Source: Paguma larvata (Eukaryota; Chordata; Mammalia; Carnivora; Viverridae). Taken from it: 64,000 nucleotides of DNA. The stretch is taken from assembly GCA_030068075.1 (NCBI GenBank), contig CM057841.1, forward strand, positions 50,757,030 to 50,821,029, written 5' to 3'. The translations under genes and the position numbers were made by a program. Shown in pieces: positions 25,901 to 39,257 of this stretch. Numbering within the stretch: position 1 is the first letter of the stretch; each line of letters starts with the position of its first letter. The notes beneath the pieces were generated by a model. The model worked only from the letters and a program-made list of their open reading frames with translations. It ran no database searches and was not told where the DNA came from.

Positions 25901-28900
25901 AACAACAGCCAACAACAACAATAGAAGCAGTTCCAGTTTGTGAAGTTGCTTCTAGGTGCCAGAAATGGTAAAGGAACAGGGAGAGAAGGACTCTCCATGC
26001 AGGGTCTAATATAATCCTCCCAAAGTGCTACGGAGTTCATAACTATTTCTGGATGAGAGAAATGTAGCAAAGATATACTAACACAGCTACCCAGGTGGCT
26101 GCACAATGAAGACCAAAAGTCCACTTAAACTCCGTAACCAAAGCTCCTCAACAGGATACGGATACTTCTCGCCTCAGAGGCAAACGGTCCACCAATATAT
26201 CTTAACCCTGATTTCTTTTTTTAAATAACTATGGTTTTAAGATCCATTCCAAACCTTCAATTAATTTGACTTCATTTCACTATTTATCCTAGTATTGTCT
26301 TAGGTTGCTAACAGATTGTTTCCTTTGGCTTTTTATTCAGTATAGGAATCAGGAATAAATATATGAATACACACACACACACACACACCCTCTTTGGATC
26401 TAATTGCAGAGGCTTTTAGGAAAGGTGCAGTTATGCTAAGCCATGCAGAGCTTTCTCGTAATATACATTATACACACACACACATATGAACACACACATA
26501 CATAATCTACATATATTTATAAAATCCTACATATAAAATTTAGCTATCTATCGATATACATATATTGGTATGCACTTCTAATTTCAAACTGAATGGCCAG
26601 ACCTGGGCAGATACCTTTCATGACACACACCAAGCACAAGACTTTCTTTCCTTGTACACATAACTAGATAAATGTATGTGGCTTTTCCTATCCTCATACA
26701 TTTACTGAAGATTCATGGTACAAATCTCACTGAGTGACCAGGGTCTAGAGAGGGATGGAGAGGGATTCAGTTGGGTTCCAGTTATAAAGGAACAAATGAA
26801 CAAAATATGGAGTAGTTGTTACTCGGTAGGACATGCGAGATAAAGCCGAAGACACAGCCCTGGCTCATGGAGTTCAGTCGTGAAGAGTCAGTCTCATCCG
26901 CTAGTGGAGGAAGAGTACCACGCGTGTGGATGCAGTAGTAATCAAACTGGCGTGATGATGGACGGAGCTCATCTAAATGCTTTCTGCAGAGGGGGGGCCT
27001 CATAGTCGAGGGCATTCCCCCAGTATTGAGAACTGCAGACTGGTCTTCTAAAATAATGATGGACGGGGAGTGGCATTAGGACATCTGTTTTCTAACTTCT
27101 GGCTTCATGTGTCTCAGCTTACAGTAACTAAAATCTAATCCAGAGGCATTTTCACCCCATGGAACTAGATCCCTGGTGTATTTATGTAATAAAAACCTTA
27201 GGGGCTCCTGGATGGCTCAGTCAGTTGAGCATCTGACTTCGACTCAAGTCATGATCTTGCAGTTCATTCGAGCCCCACGTCGGGCTCTGTGCTGACAGCT
27301 CAGGGCCTGGAGCCTGCTTCGGATTCTGTGTCTCCCTCTCTCTCTAGCCCTCCCGCACTCATGCTCTGTCTCTCACACTCTCAAAAATAAACATTAAAAT
27401 TTTTTTTAAAAAAGTCTGAGACCCATACCATTTAACACTTACTTTCCTCATTTCTTATAGCCATCTTTTCTAGCACAACCCTCTTATATTTAATGCTGCT
27501 GTCTTCATAATCAAAATATACCCACTAATCCTTGAGGTACAAGTCCTAAATTTTGCTGCTTTAAAAAATAAGAATGACTTCAGCAGTACTTATATGTTCA
27601 ATTAATTACTTCACCGCTTTGCCTCGTCCCACCCAAAACACTCCATGTGCACATTTTCAATGAGAATCCTTATTGGAATTTTCTAAGACGGGTACCTTTG
27701 ATGAAAAGTTGCATATAACGCCTCCGTTTTTCTCATTTATTTCCTTTAAACTTAGAGTTAAAAAAAATGCAAATCTTCTAAAAGATGATGAATGACTTCA
27801 CTCTGAGTACACCCCTAATTCTGGGCATGGACGGTAACTAGGTGCTTCAAGAAGATATGTTGCAAAAGATGGTCGGAATTATCGGTTTCTGCACAGGTCT
27901 CCCCACTAGACTGAGCTCTTGAAGACAGAAAACTGAATTGTATTCATCTTTGTATGCCGGGAGCCTCCTGTCTCTGATATCTAGTAGTCGATTAATTATT
28001 GTGCAACTGAATTCACTTTAAATGACCGAGTCTTCTATATAGGCTCGTGCTGTCTTGAGAGAGGCCAAAAGCAGAGATCAAAGAACCTGGAGCATCTCCA
28101 TGCTTCCCTTTTTCATAGCTTCTCGGCTGTGATCTTTCAAAGGAATGCCCCAAATCTGGACCATGTATTGCTACATCAAGTGCATCTCTCCCGGAAGACA
28201 TTAGTAGGAAAGAAGGGAAAAAAAACCCAGGAACTAATATACAAATGTTCTTTATTCAAAACAGAGGAATCTCTCATGATCTCCCATATTTGAGACGATT
28301 CTTTAGGCTGACGGTACTTAATGGCTCAAGGCTTTCTGATACACCCTAGACGGAGACACAGCTTACGCTTTGTTAGGAATCCCTCTAAAGTGATAGGAAT
28401 CCACTGAGCATGTCAGAAGCTCAGTGATGGGTCCTGGGAGATGAGCAGTAGAGGACTGTGTCAGGGAGAGTCCTTCCTTTGCTACTAACTGGGACATCTG
28501 CTCTTTGAAGCTTTTCTATACTGAATCAAGTTTAAAAGGCAAACAGCATACAGTGAAATCTACCGGCTCGCTGAAATAGAAATATTTCATCTAAAAATGG
28601 AAACCAAAGTCAAAAAGAAAAAAAATCACCTGAGCTGACTGGGTTATATTAGCAGTGACTTTTTTGTAATAGCTGCTTAAATAATGCTGATTAATTTCAA
28701 GAGAAGTCAAAAACTGCATGCAACAGCCAAGATAGACCATTCTGAGGTTATAGTACAAATAATTTGTACAGTGGTTTGTTTCTATGTGTGATCACATTTC
28801 CAGAACTAAAAACTAACAAGTATGCAGTTTACCATACTCAAGCCACAAACGGTCCCTTCCGCCGCGGGCATGAACTTGGTCTCACATCTGTGACCTACTC

Positions 28901-31900
28901 GGTGACACCAAAGGGACTTGCAAATGTCCTGAAAGGAAAGAAGAAGCTGGTAAGGGTGTTGATACAATACAAATGAAAATATCCAAAGATCTCTGTACAC
29001 AATATCCTATTTCGAGGCAACTGGAATGGGACGTTATCCAGGAAGCAGAGGCAAATGATGTCGAGAGCGGCAAGGTTACCCGTAACATGTTGTAGCAAAT
29101 GTGTAAGCAGGAAGTTTCAGCACTGCTGACTTGTGTGTTAAGTAATGACAGGGAGGTAATAGTAGTTCACTTAGGGACCATGTGACTTGAAATCAAGAGA
29201 CATGGTTTGAAATAACAACTACCACCACCATCAGTGAAACAGAAGAAGCCAAAATCGAGCACATTGGATTCAGATCCTTGCCCCGAAATTCGAGGTTCCA
29301 TGCCCTAGGGACATGTTACAGAAGTGTCTGAAGTGTGGTTTTCTCAACTGTGGAGATGGTGTTCAAAGTATCACTCTCCTCTGTAGGGTTGTTCTCAAGG
29401 GTAAATGACGTAAATGATCAATCATCATCATCACCTTCCTTATCTTTGTGGTAATTTTCAAGCATTTCAACAATTCTCACATGAGACCATGAAATAGCTT
29501 AACTCTCATGCTAGGCTGTGGCAGGCAGAACACACTCCCCACCCCCCTACTAAAACAACCATATCCCTACCACCGGCACTTGTGACTTTGGGCATTTATG
29601 TAGCAAAGGAGAATTAAAGGTGTAGATGCAATTAGGGTTGCAGGTGACCTTGATATGGGAAGACCATCTTTAATTTTCAAGATGGGCCCAAGATAATCAC
29701 ACGGACCCTTAAATAGGGCAGAGGAAGATAGAAGGGAGCCAGAGAGAGGACAGTGTGAGGAGGGCTAAGGTGGATGTGGCTGCTTTGAAGGTGGAGGATG
29801 GAGCCGCTGAGCCAAGGAATGCAGAAGGCTTCTAGAAGCTGTAGAAGGCACGAAAATGGCTTCCTTTCTAGAGCTTTCAGGAGGGACCCAAGACTGCCAA
29901 CACTTGATTTTAGCCCAGTGCGACTTATTTCATATGTCTACCTCCAGAACTGTAAGAAAAGAAATGTGTGTTGTTTTAAGTCATAAGTTCATGGAAAGTT
30001 ATTAGAGCAGCCATAGGAAACTAATACTAACACCATTTAGTGGTGCTCACTAAACTAATTCCCCACATAAACTAATTTAGATGACGGAACTGAGCAAGCT
30101 ATTGACATTTCGAAGCCGCCAAGTCACACAGCTGGTCAGTGGCAAAGGCTGGACTCAAACTGGCCTGATTCCAGCTACAGTCCTTGACCACTGCTCTGGA
30201 CTTGATTTGACATTAATGGAAGTTGGAAAGCTCTTGACTTCTCTGGGCCTCAGTTACCTATCTATGAAGTAAGGCAACCTAACCAGACTCCTTCCAGCTC
30301 AAACAGCTAAAGTTGCTCTTTGGAATTATGTCATTAATAGAATGTCAAAATCATGAAATGTCAAGTGATTCCATTTTATTTGCCACAGTCTATTTACTAG
30401 GAGAGAAGTGTGAACGCATACAATTTGGGAGAAAACGTGAACCACAAGAGAGGAAACAGAATGACTTTTGTGGTCACTTGGTGTAACCCTGAAAAGTCAA
30501 TTAACCAGGCACCCAATTCCCCAAGTATTCTAGTTCATACAAATTTCATGGTTAGAAACTATGGCAAGAACATGCTTATACATTATTTCACACAAAAAAA
30601 GTTTTCCACAGAACCAGGGAAAGAAAATGTAGGGAGACCAGAGATTTGTGCAGTGAGCCTGATCTTGTGGACTGAAAACAAATCTTCCCCCAAAAAGAGT
30701 AGGGAAGGGGGTTCAGGACTCCGCTTGGAAACACCACCAGCAGCAGCCCCACGCATGCGCCACGCGTACAATTTTCAAATCTCAAAACAGCTCCTAAGAC
30801 ACAATATGTCAATGTTTCCCATAGAAGAGGACCTGCCACTGACATTAGTAGAAAGCATAAGGCAGCCTTCCAACGAGTGAATCAGCTTCATCATCTCTGT
30901 GAGCCCTTCCATGTGTCACCCCGGGCCTGAGGGAACAACTTAATGTGGAAAAAGTCTATATCAAAATGGAGAAATAGGAGGTAACCATTGAAACAAAGCC
31001 ACAGTTAGAGAGGCTTTCAGAATTAAACTGTTTTCCTCCTTACAGCCAGCGGGAAGCCATAACCCACACCCCTAGCCTATGTGGCCGCCGCCAAAATGAC
31101 CTTGGGACAGATCGAAGCAAAGGAGACCCAGATTCCACAGCCAACGCCAAGCCACAGGGCTCAGGAAAAGTGGAGGCTGGAGAAGACCAGGAAAATAAGG
31201 CAAAACACAAAACACAGGATTCCAGAGTGAAATCAGACAGGCTGTATGAACATGTTATTTCTTTTGCGGTGAAGTACGTAAGTCAAACGTAATTACAGCC
31301 AACTACATGCTTTGATGACCTTGAGAACCCTCTGAGAAAGCTCCCCTTCAAAGTCAACAGAAATGGGAGTTTGCACTTTTTTGCTTGCTCTTCCTTCTTC
31401 TCCCCCCATCCAGCATATTCAACTAACTTTTCCTTATCTATAATTCCCTAGACTTAAGTCATAATTTAAGGCAGAAAGAATTAACCACAGAGACTCCAAG
31501 GGCTCATGTTGCCTGGATGTGAATTTTAAGGACAGTCTCAATACTATATTCCTCTGTCCTGCTGTGGTTGACCATGTTGTCCTGTTGCATTCTAAAGATT
31601 CTGAAGGTTGTACCTTCAAGTGAAAATGTTACTGGTCTTTGCAAATCAAGTTTCATAAAGCACTTAACATATCCAAAACAGAATTCCCTATCTGTCCCCC
31701 CCGCCAAAACTGAGCCATGTTTAGTCTCTTCCAGTTCATGTTACAATCCCTCCATATTTCTGATTAGCCAAAAGTCCTGGAGTCCTCCTTGACTCTTCTT
31801 TTTCTCTCAGATATGTCAGCTACTCCTACTTTATTGAGGAGGGATGAGAAAGGGAGAGAGGCAAAATTTTCAACCTTATGGAAATGAGGGTGCTAAAGAA

Positions 31901-34900
31901 ATGTTAGCTCTGATTACCACTGTAAGTCCAGTAAATGATTCCTGGGTGTCTACCAATATGGCGGGTACATGCTAGGCCCTGCAGATACTGTCCATTCACT
32001 GAAGCAAGAGATCCACCTAATAGGTTATAATATAGCATCTCAAGTTTATGATGGTGACATAAAGGGTGCAGATGGAGGCCGAGGGAAAGGAATGCTTCAA
32101 TCTCCTTGGGGAAAATAGGAGGTAACGCTTGTGTTGAATGTTTGACAACAGTAAAAGATGATTAGGTATTTGTCACATGGGTGGCCATGCGGTGTTCTAG
32201 GGTAGGAGGCATGCATACATACAAAGACTTGGAGACATGAAATCAGGAACGACTTGAAAAAATACGACATCAACATAGTTGGAACACAAGTCCGTGGGGG
32301 AAGGTAATAAAATTTGAAACCTGATGTAGTAAATTTACTAGATTACAAAGTAGGTATAATTTACTGGCTACATTTAGATTTAGACACTAGGAGGTTTCTC
32401 TTTATTTTCCATTCTTTCGTCCCAATGTCAAATTCTTTTTTTACATAATAATTTTTAAAATTGAAGTGTAATGGGCGTGTAACACTATACATATTAGTTT
32501 TAGGTATACAACATAATGATCTGATATTTATACAAATTATGAAAGATCACTACAATAAGTCTGTTTGTCTCCATAGATATTTACTTGTGATGAGGACAGT
32601 CAAGATCTACTCTCTGGGCAACTTTCATATATGCAATATAATATTCACTTATAGTCACCACGATGTACACTGAATCTCCAGGACTTAGTCTCTAGAACTT
32701 TGTACCTTTTGATTGTCTTTGCGCATGATGATTGTCAGATTCTTGAAAGAAGAAACAAATGCCCATCGTACTATATTTGACATGTCTCTTCTTTCAAAGG
32801 TATTGTTCTCTGAGGTGATGAGCCTGAAAATATTCACTAGAATTCAAAAACCTTCCGGATCATTTCTATTTTGCTTCAGACCCTCTCAGTGAATCTGTAA
32901 ATGAACATCAAGGAACCTTCTGCTTTGAGACAGTGACTGCTGGCTGCTGAGATACAGAGTACAGGTTGCTCATTTCTAAGTTAGTAAAATAAACCACATT
33001 GGAAGCGCTGACCAGAGTCTCTTCCAGTGCCTGGAGCATTCTGGCAGACGGCACTTATTTCTTTGCTGTCAGTCAGCAGCTAATATGTGTTTAATAACCA
33101 GAGGCGTGTTCTCCCCAGTTGCTGTGGAGGTGACCCTCCTTTATGTCTGTCCAAATAATGCGGACCCATTGGCCAAATCTACCAACTCATTTTCTCGAAC
33201 ACTTTGAAAGGGAACAGAGACCAAGCCTGACATGCTGAAGACAAAGACAGCTGGCAGTTGGAGAGGAGGGAAGATGAGACAGGGATGAAAGACAGCCAAC
33301 TCCAGGCTTGGACAAGCAAGACAAGAAACTCCCGATTAGCTGTACCTAGAGATGTACCCACACAAAAACCTCTCCTCACCTTACAGGTGTGGACAGAAAG
33401 GCTGAGGGAGGTGAAGCCATTTGACCTGGGTTCTAGAACCTGGTGGAATAAGGTTTTAAAAACTCAGGTCCACCTAATTCCTTAAGCCAGATGGTGTGTG
33501 TGTGTGGGTGTGTGTGTGTGGGTGTGTGTGTGTGTGTGTAAAAATGAAGACTGACTAAAGTCAGCAATTCTCAACCTGAAGCAAGCATCAGAATCATGTA
33601 GAGCCCCTGGTCAGGCATAGATTGCCAGGTCCTCCCCGCAAACTTTCATAAGCTTCAGGAGGGGAATGAGACCTGAGCGTTTGTGCATCTAACAAGTTCC
33701 AGAGGGCGCTGATAATTGCATGGGTAGTTCCCAAGACACTTGAGATTTTTTTGTGTGTATGTGCTAAGTCATGCAAAACTGCCTTTCCAGGGGGCATAAA
33801 GATTTTTTAACAAGGCAGTAAGAAGAGGAGGTCTAAAAAGGAAAGAAATGACAGTAACTTGAAGACCCTGAAAACAAAATGCCATTCTTCTCCTGTGCTG
33901 CCAGACATGGATATGAACTGTTCAGACCAGCAGGACGAACGGGAAATTTGCTTGTTTTGGAAGACCCTCCCACTTAGGGCATGCAGGAACTATCTGGGAT
34001 TCTCAGAGGTAATGCCATGGTTCAAGTTACAAGCAGGTATTTGCCCCCTAGGCTGTGGGGGAAAAACATTCAGTATTCAGGAACAGTCTTACTCCTGGTC
34101 TTCCCAAATCTCTCCCTTAAGCAAATCTCCACCCCCTGGGCATTCCCAGCTCCGCGCCTTCCCCATTCTATTTTAAAAATCTAAAAATATTTTTAAATGT
34201 GTATTTATTATTTTAAGAGAGAGAGAAACAGAGAGAGAGCAGGGGAGGGGTAGCAAGAGACAGCGATGGAGAATTCCAAGCAGGTTCTGTACTGTCAGTG
34301 TAGAGCCCAACATAGGGCTCGAACCCACTAACCCTGAGATCATGACCTGAGCCAAAATCAAGAGTCAGACCCTTAAGTGACTGAACCCCTTTCCTTTCCT
34401 CATTCCATTCAGACTTTTAGTCTGCAGTTTCCATTTCCCTTTGTCCCGCTTCCAAAGGAAGGCCATCACACTGAGGTGCTCCCTCTCTCTAAAACATGGT
34501 ACCATTCCAGAAAAATCTCTGTAACTGAAGACTGGCTGTTTAAGCCCGTACACCCTCTGTTCTCTGGCACAGAACAGGCTCCCCACAAATGTTTGCTGAC
34601 TGTAGGACCCTTAAGGAATGGTACTCGTTTTTAAAGCTTCCTTCATATTTCCAAGGAAATCAAACCAGTTACCAACTGTGCACTCACTGCATAGGAAGCG
34701 CTTAAGCAATGTGTGATTAATGAACGGGCAAGCCAGTGAAACCTGTAGGAATGAAGTGAACAGGAGACAAAGTCAGACAAACTTTGTCACAGAGTAAACG
34801 TCTATCTACTTCTGCCAAACACATCGACTTAGCAGGCAATCAGAGACAGCTGTAAATTTATTCATGTGCACACGATACGCCAGCATTTGCCAAAGTCAGC

Positions 34901-37900
34901 CCCATGCGTCATGGAGGATACCCTAAAAAAATTGTGGGTGGTGGGTGGATAAGCTTTTCTAACAGTTACACATTTAAAGAGCATTAGAAAAGTATGTACT
35001 CTCATATCAAACCTGTGACTCAGTGGTTATTTTTTTAGGACTGGACTTACAGCTTTGGACATGAGTCGATTTATTAGAAAAGCAACATGTGCATAATAAT
35101 ACAGAGATACAGCACAATGAATGAAGGTGATTATTAATGACTGAATGTTGATGTTAATGACTGAAGCTCAGGAAACGCTGATGTTACCTGGAGAGAAGGA
35201 AGCGTAACATCAGTGTGATTGGTATGTTTTGTTTAAAAGTTCTGAGGGTTGGGGCAAATGGAATACACATTCCCTGAGGTCCATGTAAAAAAGAAGGTAA
35301 TTCTCATTACTAAAGGTCTTTGTGAAGATTGAGGAAAAATAAGTCTCAAAGTAGAATGCTATATTTGGAGCAGAGGGTGGTGATGGTGGTGATGATGACG
35401 GTGGCTGCCGAAGAGAGAGAAGAAAAGATGAGGGGTAGAAAGGGAGAAGAACAGGAAGAGAGCAGGGAAAAGGGGCTAAAATCTGTCATTCCCTGTTTCC
35501 AGACACCTATGATTTCCATGCTTCTCTTTAAGATTTTTTTTATGTTTATTTATTTGTTTTGAGAGAGAGTAAGTATGGAGAAATAGGTTCTACTTCCATA
35601 AACGGGTTAGAAAAAAGCTTAGGACAGAAAGCTGTCACCATGGGGCAAAAACACCTGAGGTTAGCTAGCGAGATAGTGTAATGGGATCTCAAGTAACTTG
35701 TTATATCACCTGCTTTCCATCTGGTGCCATTGTACCTTGATCACAAACTCCGCTTGCCCCCTAGACCCTTTGCTTCATACACAAGTTAACGATTACTGTC
35801 TGATTGTTTTCTCCACATTTATGTATGTAAGATCCCGTTTTCTTCACGTTCACCACGAGGGTAATATCTTGTGAGATCAGTAAATATGGAGAGGAAACCC
35901 TGTCTCCTCCCAGACATTAGCTTCTCTCGTATTCAATTCTGCATCCCCTCTCTCTTGCTGGACAAGAGAGAACTTCAGATGCACAGTCTGTTACAAGTAA
36001 GTACGAGGAGGAGAAGGGAAAGAGAGAATCAGAAGTAAGCTCCGTGCACTGTCAGCATGGAGCTGTATGTGGGGCTTGATCTCACAAACCATGAGAACAT
36101 GATCTGAGCTGAAATCAAGAGTCCGCAGCTTAAATGACTGAGTGACTCAAGTGCCCTTCCACGCTTGTCTTTGGATACAAGGGAAAAAAAACCTTAAAAC
36201 TGACTCTACTTTGTATTGATGTTGAGACTGTCAGTGATGGACTTCCTGACCAACTGTTTCCAATGTGTCTCCCATTTCTACATCCTGGACTTTTGATTTT
36301 CCCATCTACATTTCTCACGAAGGGAAGACCTGACACATGAAAAAGCTGGCTGCTAAGTTTTCATATTCCATAAAGACATATGTATATATTTTTAGGTGGT
36401 GATGATTTTAACCGTATCGCATTAAAAGGGAATATGAACACAAAAATAAAAACAGAAGGATGTACCCAGATTCACTACTTGTGATAAAATCCTCATCTCA
36501 CAGGAGTCATTTTCTTCCCAGGATGCAGTCAGAAGGTATTTAAACCAGGCATGGTCTATGGGGATTAAGCCTGGATAATTCATGGACAGTAAAATTGCCA
36601 CTTAATTATCATGCCAAGCAGCTGACATTTTAGAGATAACCCAGACTCTAACCCTTGGCCTTGCGAACCAAATGTTTATACTTCTGGTACGGACACAGAC
36701 ACACTGCAGAATCTTAATGTAAGTTTGAAATCACAAGCAAACATACCTTCACAAAACCAAGGCTACATAACTTGGCTTTGGCTCCAAATTGCCACTTGCA
36801 CTGGGTGTCGGCGTCATAAATCTGTCCTGGTAGTTTGTCTGGATATTTATACTGTCCTGTTTGCTTGGGCTCATCCACCAGACACCCAGCCTGAGGCGTG
36901 CTGCCATGAGAAAACATCGTGGTTAACTCCAGTGTTTATCTGCGATCTTCCCACATACAACAATACACCTCTCCATGCATTCATGCAACGAAAAATATAA
37001 CAGGGCTAAAGCTACAGGTCGAACTTAGAGTTAAAATGTACATTTTTTCCAGAGTGTGAGTCCTGTCCTAAGAAGATGGAATTTACACAGCTATGGAAGG
37101 CCTGCTAGATGGGAAAGATGAAGAGATTTGAAAACTCTCCTCAACAATCTCATTCAACAACATTCAACAAATTTTTATTGGGTACCTACTGTGTGGTGAC
37201 CATTAGACTAAACGCTAAAGGTACAAAATGAACTAGACAGAGACAGGTCCTATCTTCACGGAGTTGGATGTCATGCTGTCTTTATATATATATAAATATT
37301 ATATATATATAAATATTTATATATTTAATATACATTTGTATAATATATTTATATAATATATAAGTACATTATATACATATGATATATATATATATAATGG
37401 GGCAGTGGGCAAGCCGTCCTTTACATCAAATAATCTTTACAAGCAAAAGATAAATAAGGTTTCTGAAAGCACTGAGAGAAAGCAATGGGACACTAAACAG
37501 AGCAATTCCCCAGAGTGTGAATCACTGGGACGTACTAAAAAAAAAAAAATCAATCTTTTTTTTTAAATTTTTTTAATGTTTATTTATTTTTGAGAGACAT
37601 AGAGACAGAGTATGAGCAGGGGAAGGGCAGAGAGAGAGGGAGATACAGAATCTGAAGCAGGCTCCAGGCTCTGAGCCTGATGCGGGGCTCGAACTCACAG
37701 ACCGTGAGATCATGACCCGAGCCGAAGCTGGCCGCTTAACCAACTGAGCCACCCAGGTGCCCCTAAAACAAATCAATCTTGATGTCATGGGTGTTGTTAA
37801 AAAGCACCTTCCTCCACTTAACTTAAATTGTTAAACTATGATATCAGGTAAACTAACATATCAGATAGCATGGTGGTTCAGTATGATTTTGGAGGCAGAC

Positions 37901-39208
37901 AGATGGGAATCCAAGTCAGCCATGAGACCGAAGAGCAGCCGTGACAGACTCCATTACGACACTGACTTCCGTAAGAGTTTAACAGACTCGACAAGAAAAT
38001 GCAACGTGCTTAACCTCGTAGAGTAGCCATCAGAGTCAGCTGTTATCATCACCCCCAATATTTAACTGCATCATATTAATGATGGAAATTCAATCTATAT
38101 TAAGTTGGCCTTGATTTATACTTATTGATTCCATTCTTGTATGAGATAGAAAAGATCATTTTAAGCCCTGAATTATAAATTTAAGACTAATAAGAAAACC
38201 TTCCGCTTGATAAAACTTGTCACTGACTAAAGGCTTGTCAATGTTTTCCTGTTCTTTAGGACATCATTTGGCTAGACATCTTTACATTTAATCAGCTTTG
38301 CCTGGTGTGTATCACAAATTCCGTAAACACTTGCAAATAGTATCTAATAATCTAGGTTAAAAAAACAGTATCAATATTATCAATTCCCAAAGAAACTTTG
38401 TTAGTTTCCCTAACATTTGGTCGAAGGGAAATGGGATTAGAACCTGAGCGTTCTTGACAGTCAACACAGCATGATGAGATATATATAACAACAACTAGAA
38501 TGCTACTGTAATTACGAAGGTCAAATGTCTATTACTGCTAAACAAAATTAAAGGAAACTTCAAAGAGTTCCAACTTCAGGTGATTTCATATGAATCGCAT
38601 AGTGCCACCTTCCTAACTCCCACTTTACCAATGCCATGCAGGAGTTTTGAATTACCAGAGAGATTTTATTTAACTGTCACCTTCTTTGGGTGTCTTTTAG
38701 ACATACAGCCAGCTCATGGCCATTTCAAGCAAAATAGCTAAGCAAGACAATACTGATTGCAAAACATGCATGCCACTTTAGCACTTTTCATACTATTATG
38801 ACCAAATTGATCAGATTAAAATAATTAGTCACAGTTAAATGTGTATCTAGCAACCTCTGGAGGTCATAAAGGGGAGAGAGTTATAAGCATAGATCTTGGA
38901 ATCACAGCAGACCTTGGTGTGGGTCTTATGTCTACATCTTACCAGCTATAGGATGCTAAACAACACGACTAACCTCTCTGGGACTCAATTTCCTCAACTG
39001 GAGAATGAGGATGATAATAGGATTGCCAGGAGGACTGAATAAGGCAACATGTGCAGAGCACTTATCACAGTATTAGACCTTCGATATATTTTTTCAACAG
39101 CAATAATGACGATAACATCATCATCACCGCCACCACCACCACCATCACCACCGCCACCATCACCACAACCACCACCACCATCACCACCATCACACTGCCA
39201 CCATCACA

Positions 39209-39257
<49 letters not shown>

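Larger units (their letters stand above)
24645..28832 (-). other. ADAMTS18 intron, 4.2 kb
   Basis: A phase-0 intron. It has one SINE (27201-27413), an L2 trace (27905-28015) and short CA runs near 26370 and 26473. 24700-26350 is free of recognised repeats, including an unassigned block at 25150-25800. Confidence 0.85.
28929..36746 (-). other. ADAMTS18 intron, 7.8 kb (largest complete intron here)
   Basis: A phase-0 intron. It holds a MaLR-type LTR (29517-30028), MIRs, an L1 3' fragment (32430-32720), a TG microsatellite, a hAT relic (33561-33755), a SINE (34180-34389) and the SINE split by an LTR-like insertion (35530-36156). 30200-32430 is mostly unlabelled. It includes a 156-codon plus-strand open frame at 30410-30880 with no recognised domain. 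Confidence 0.85.
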
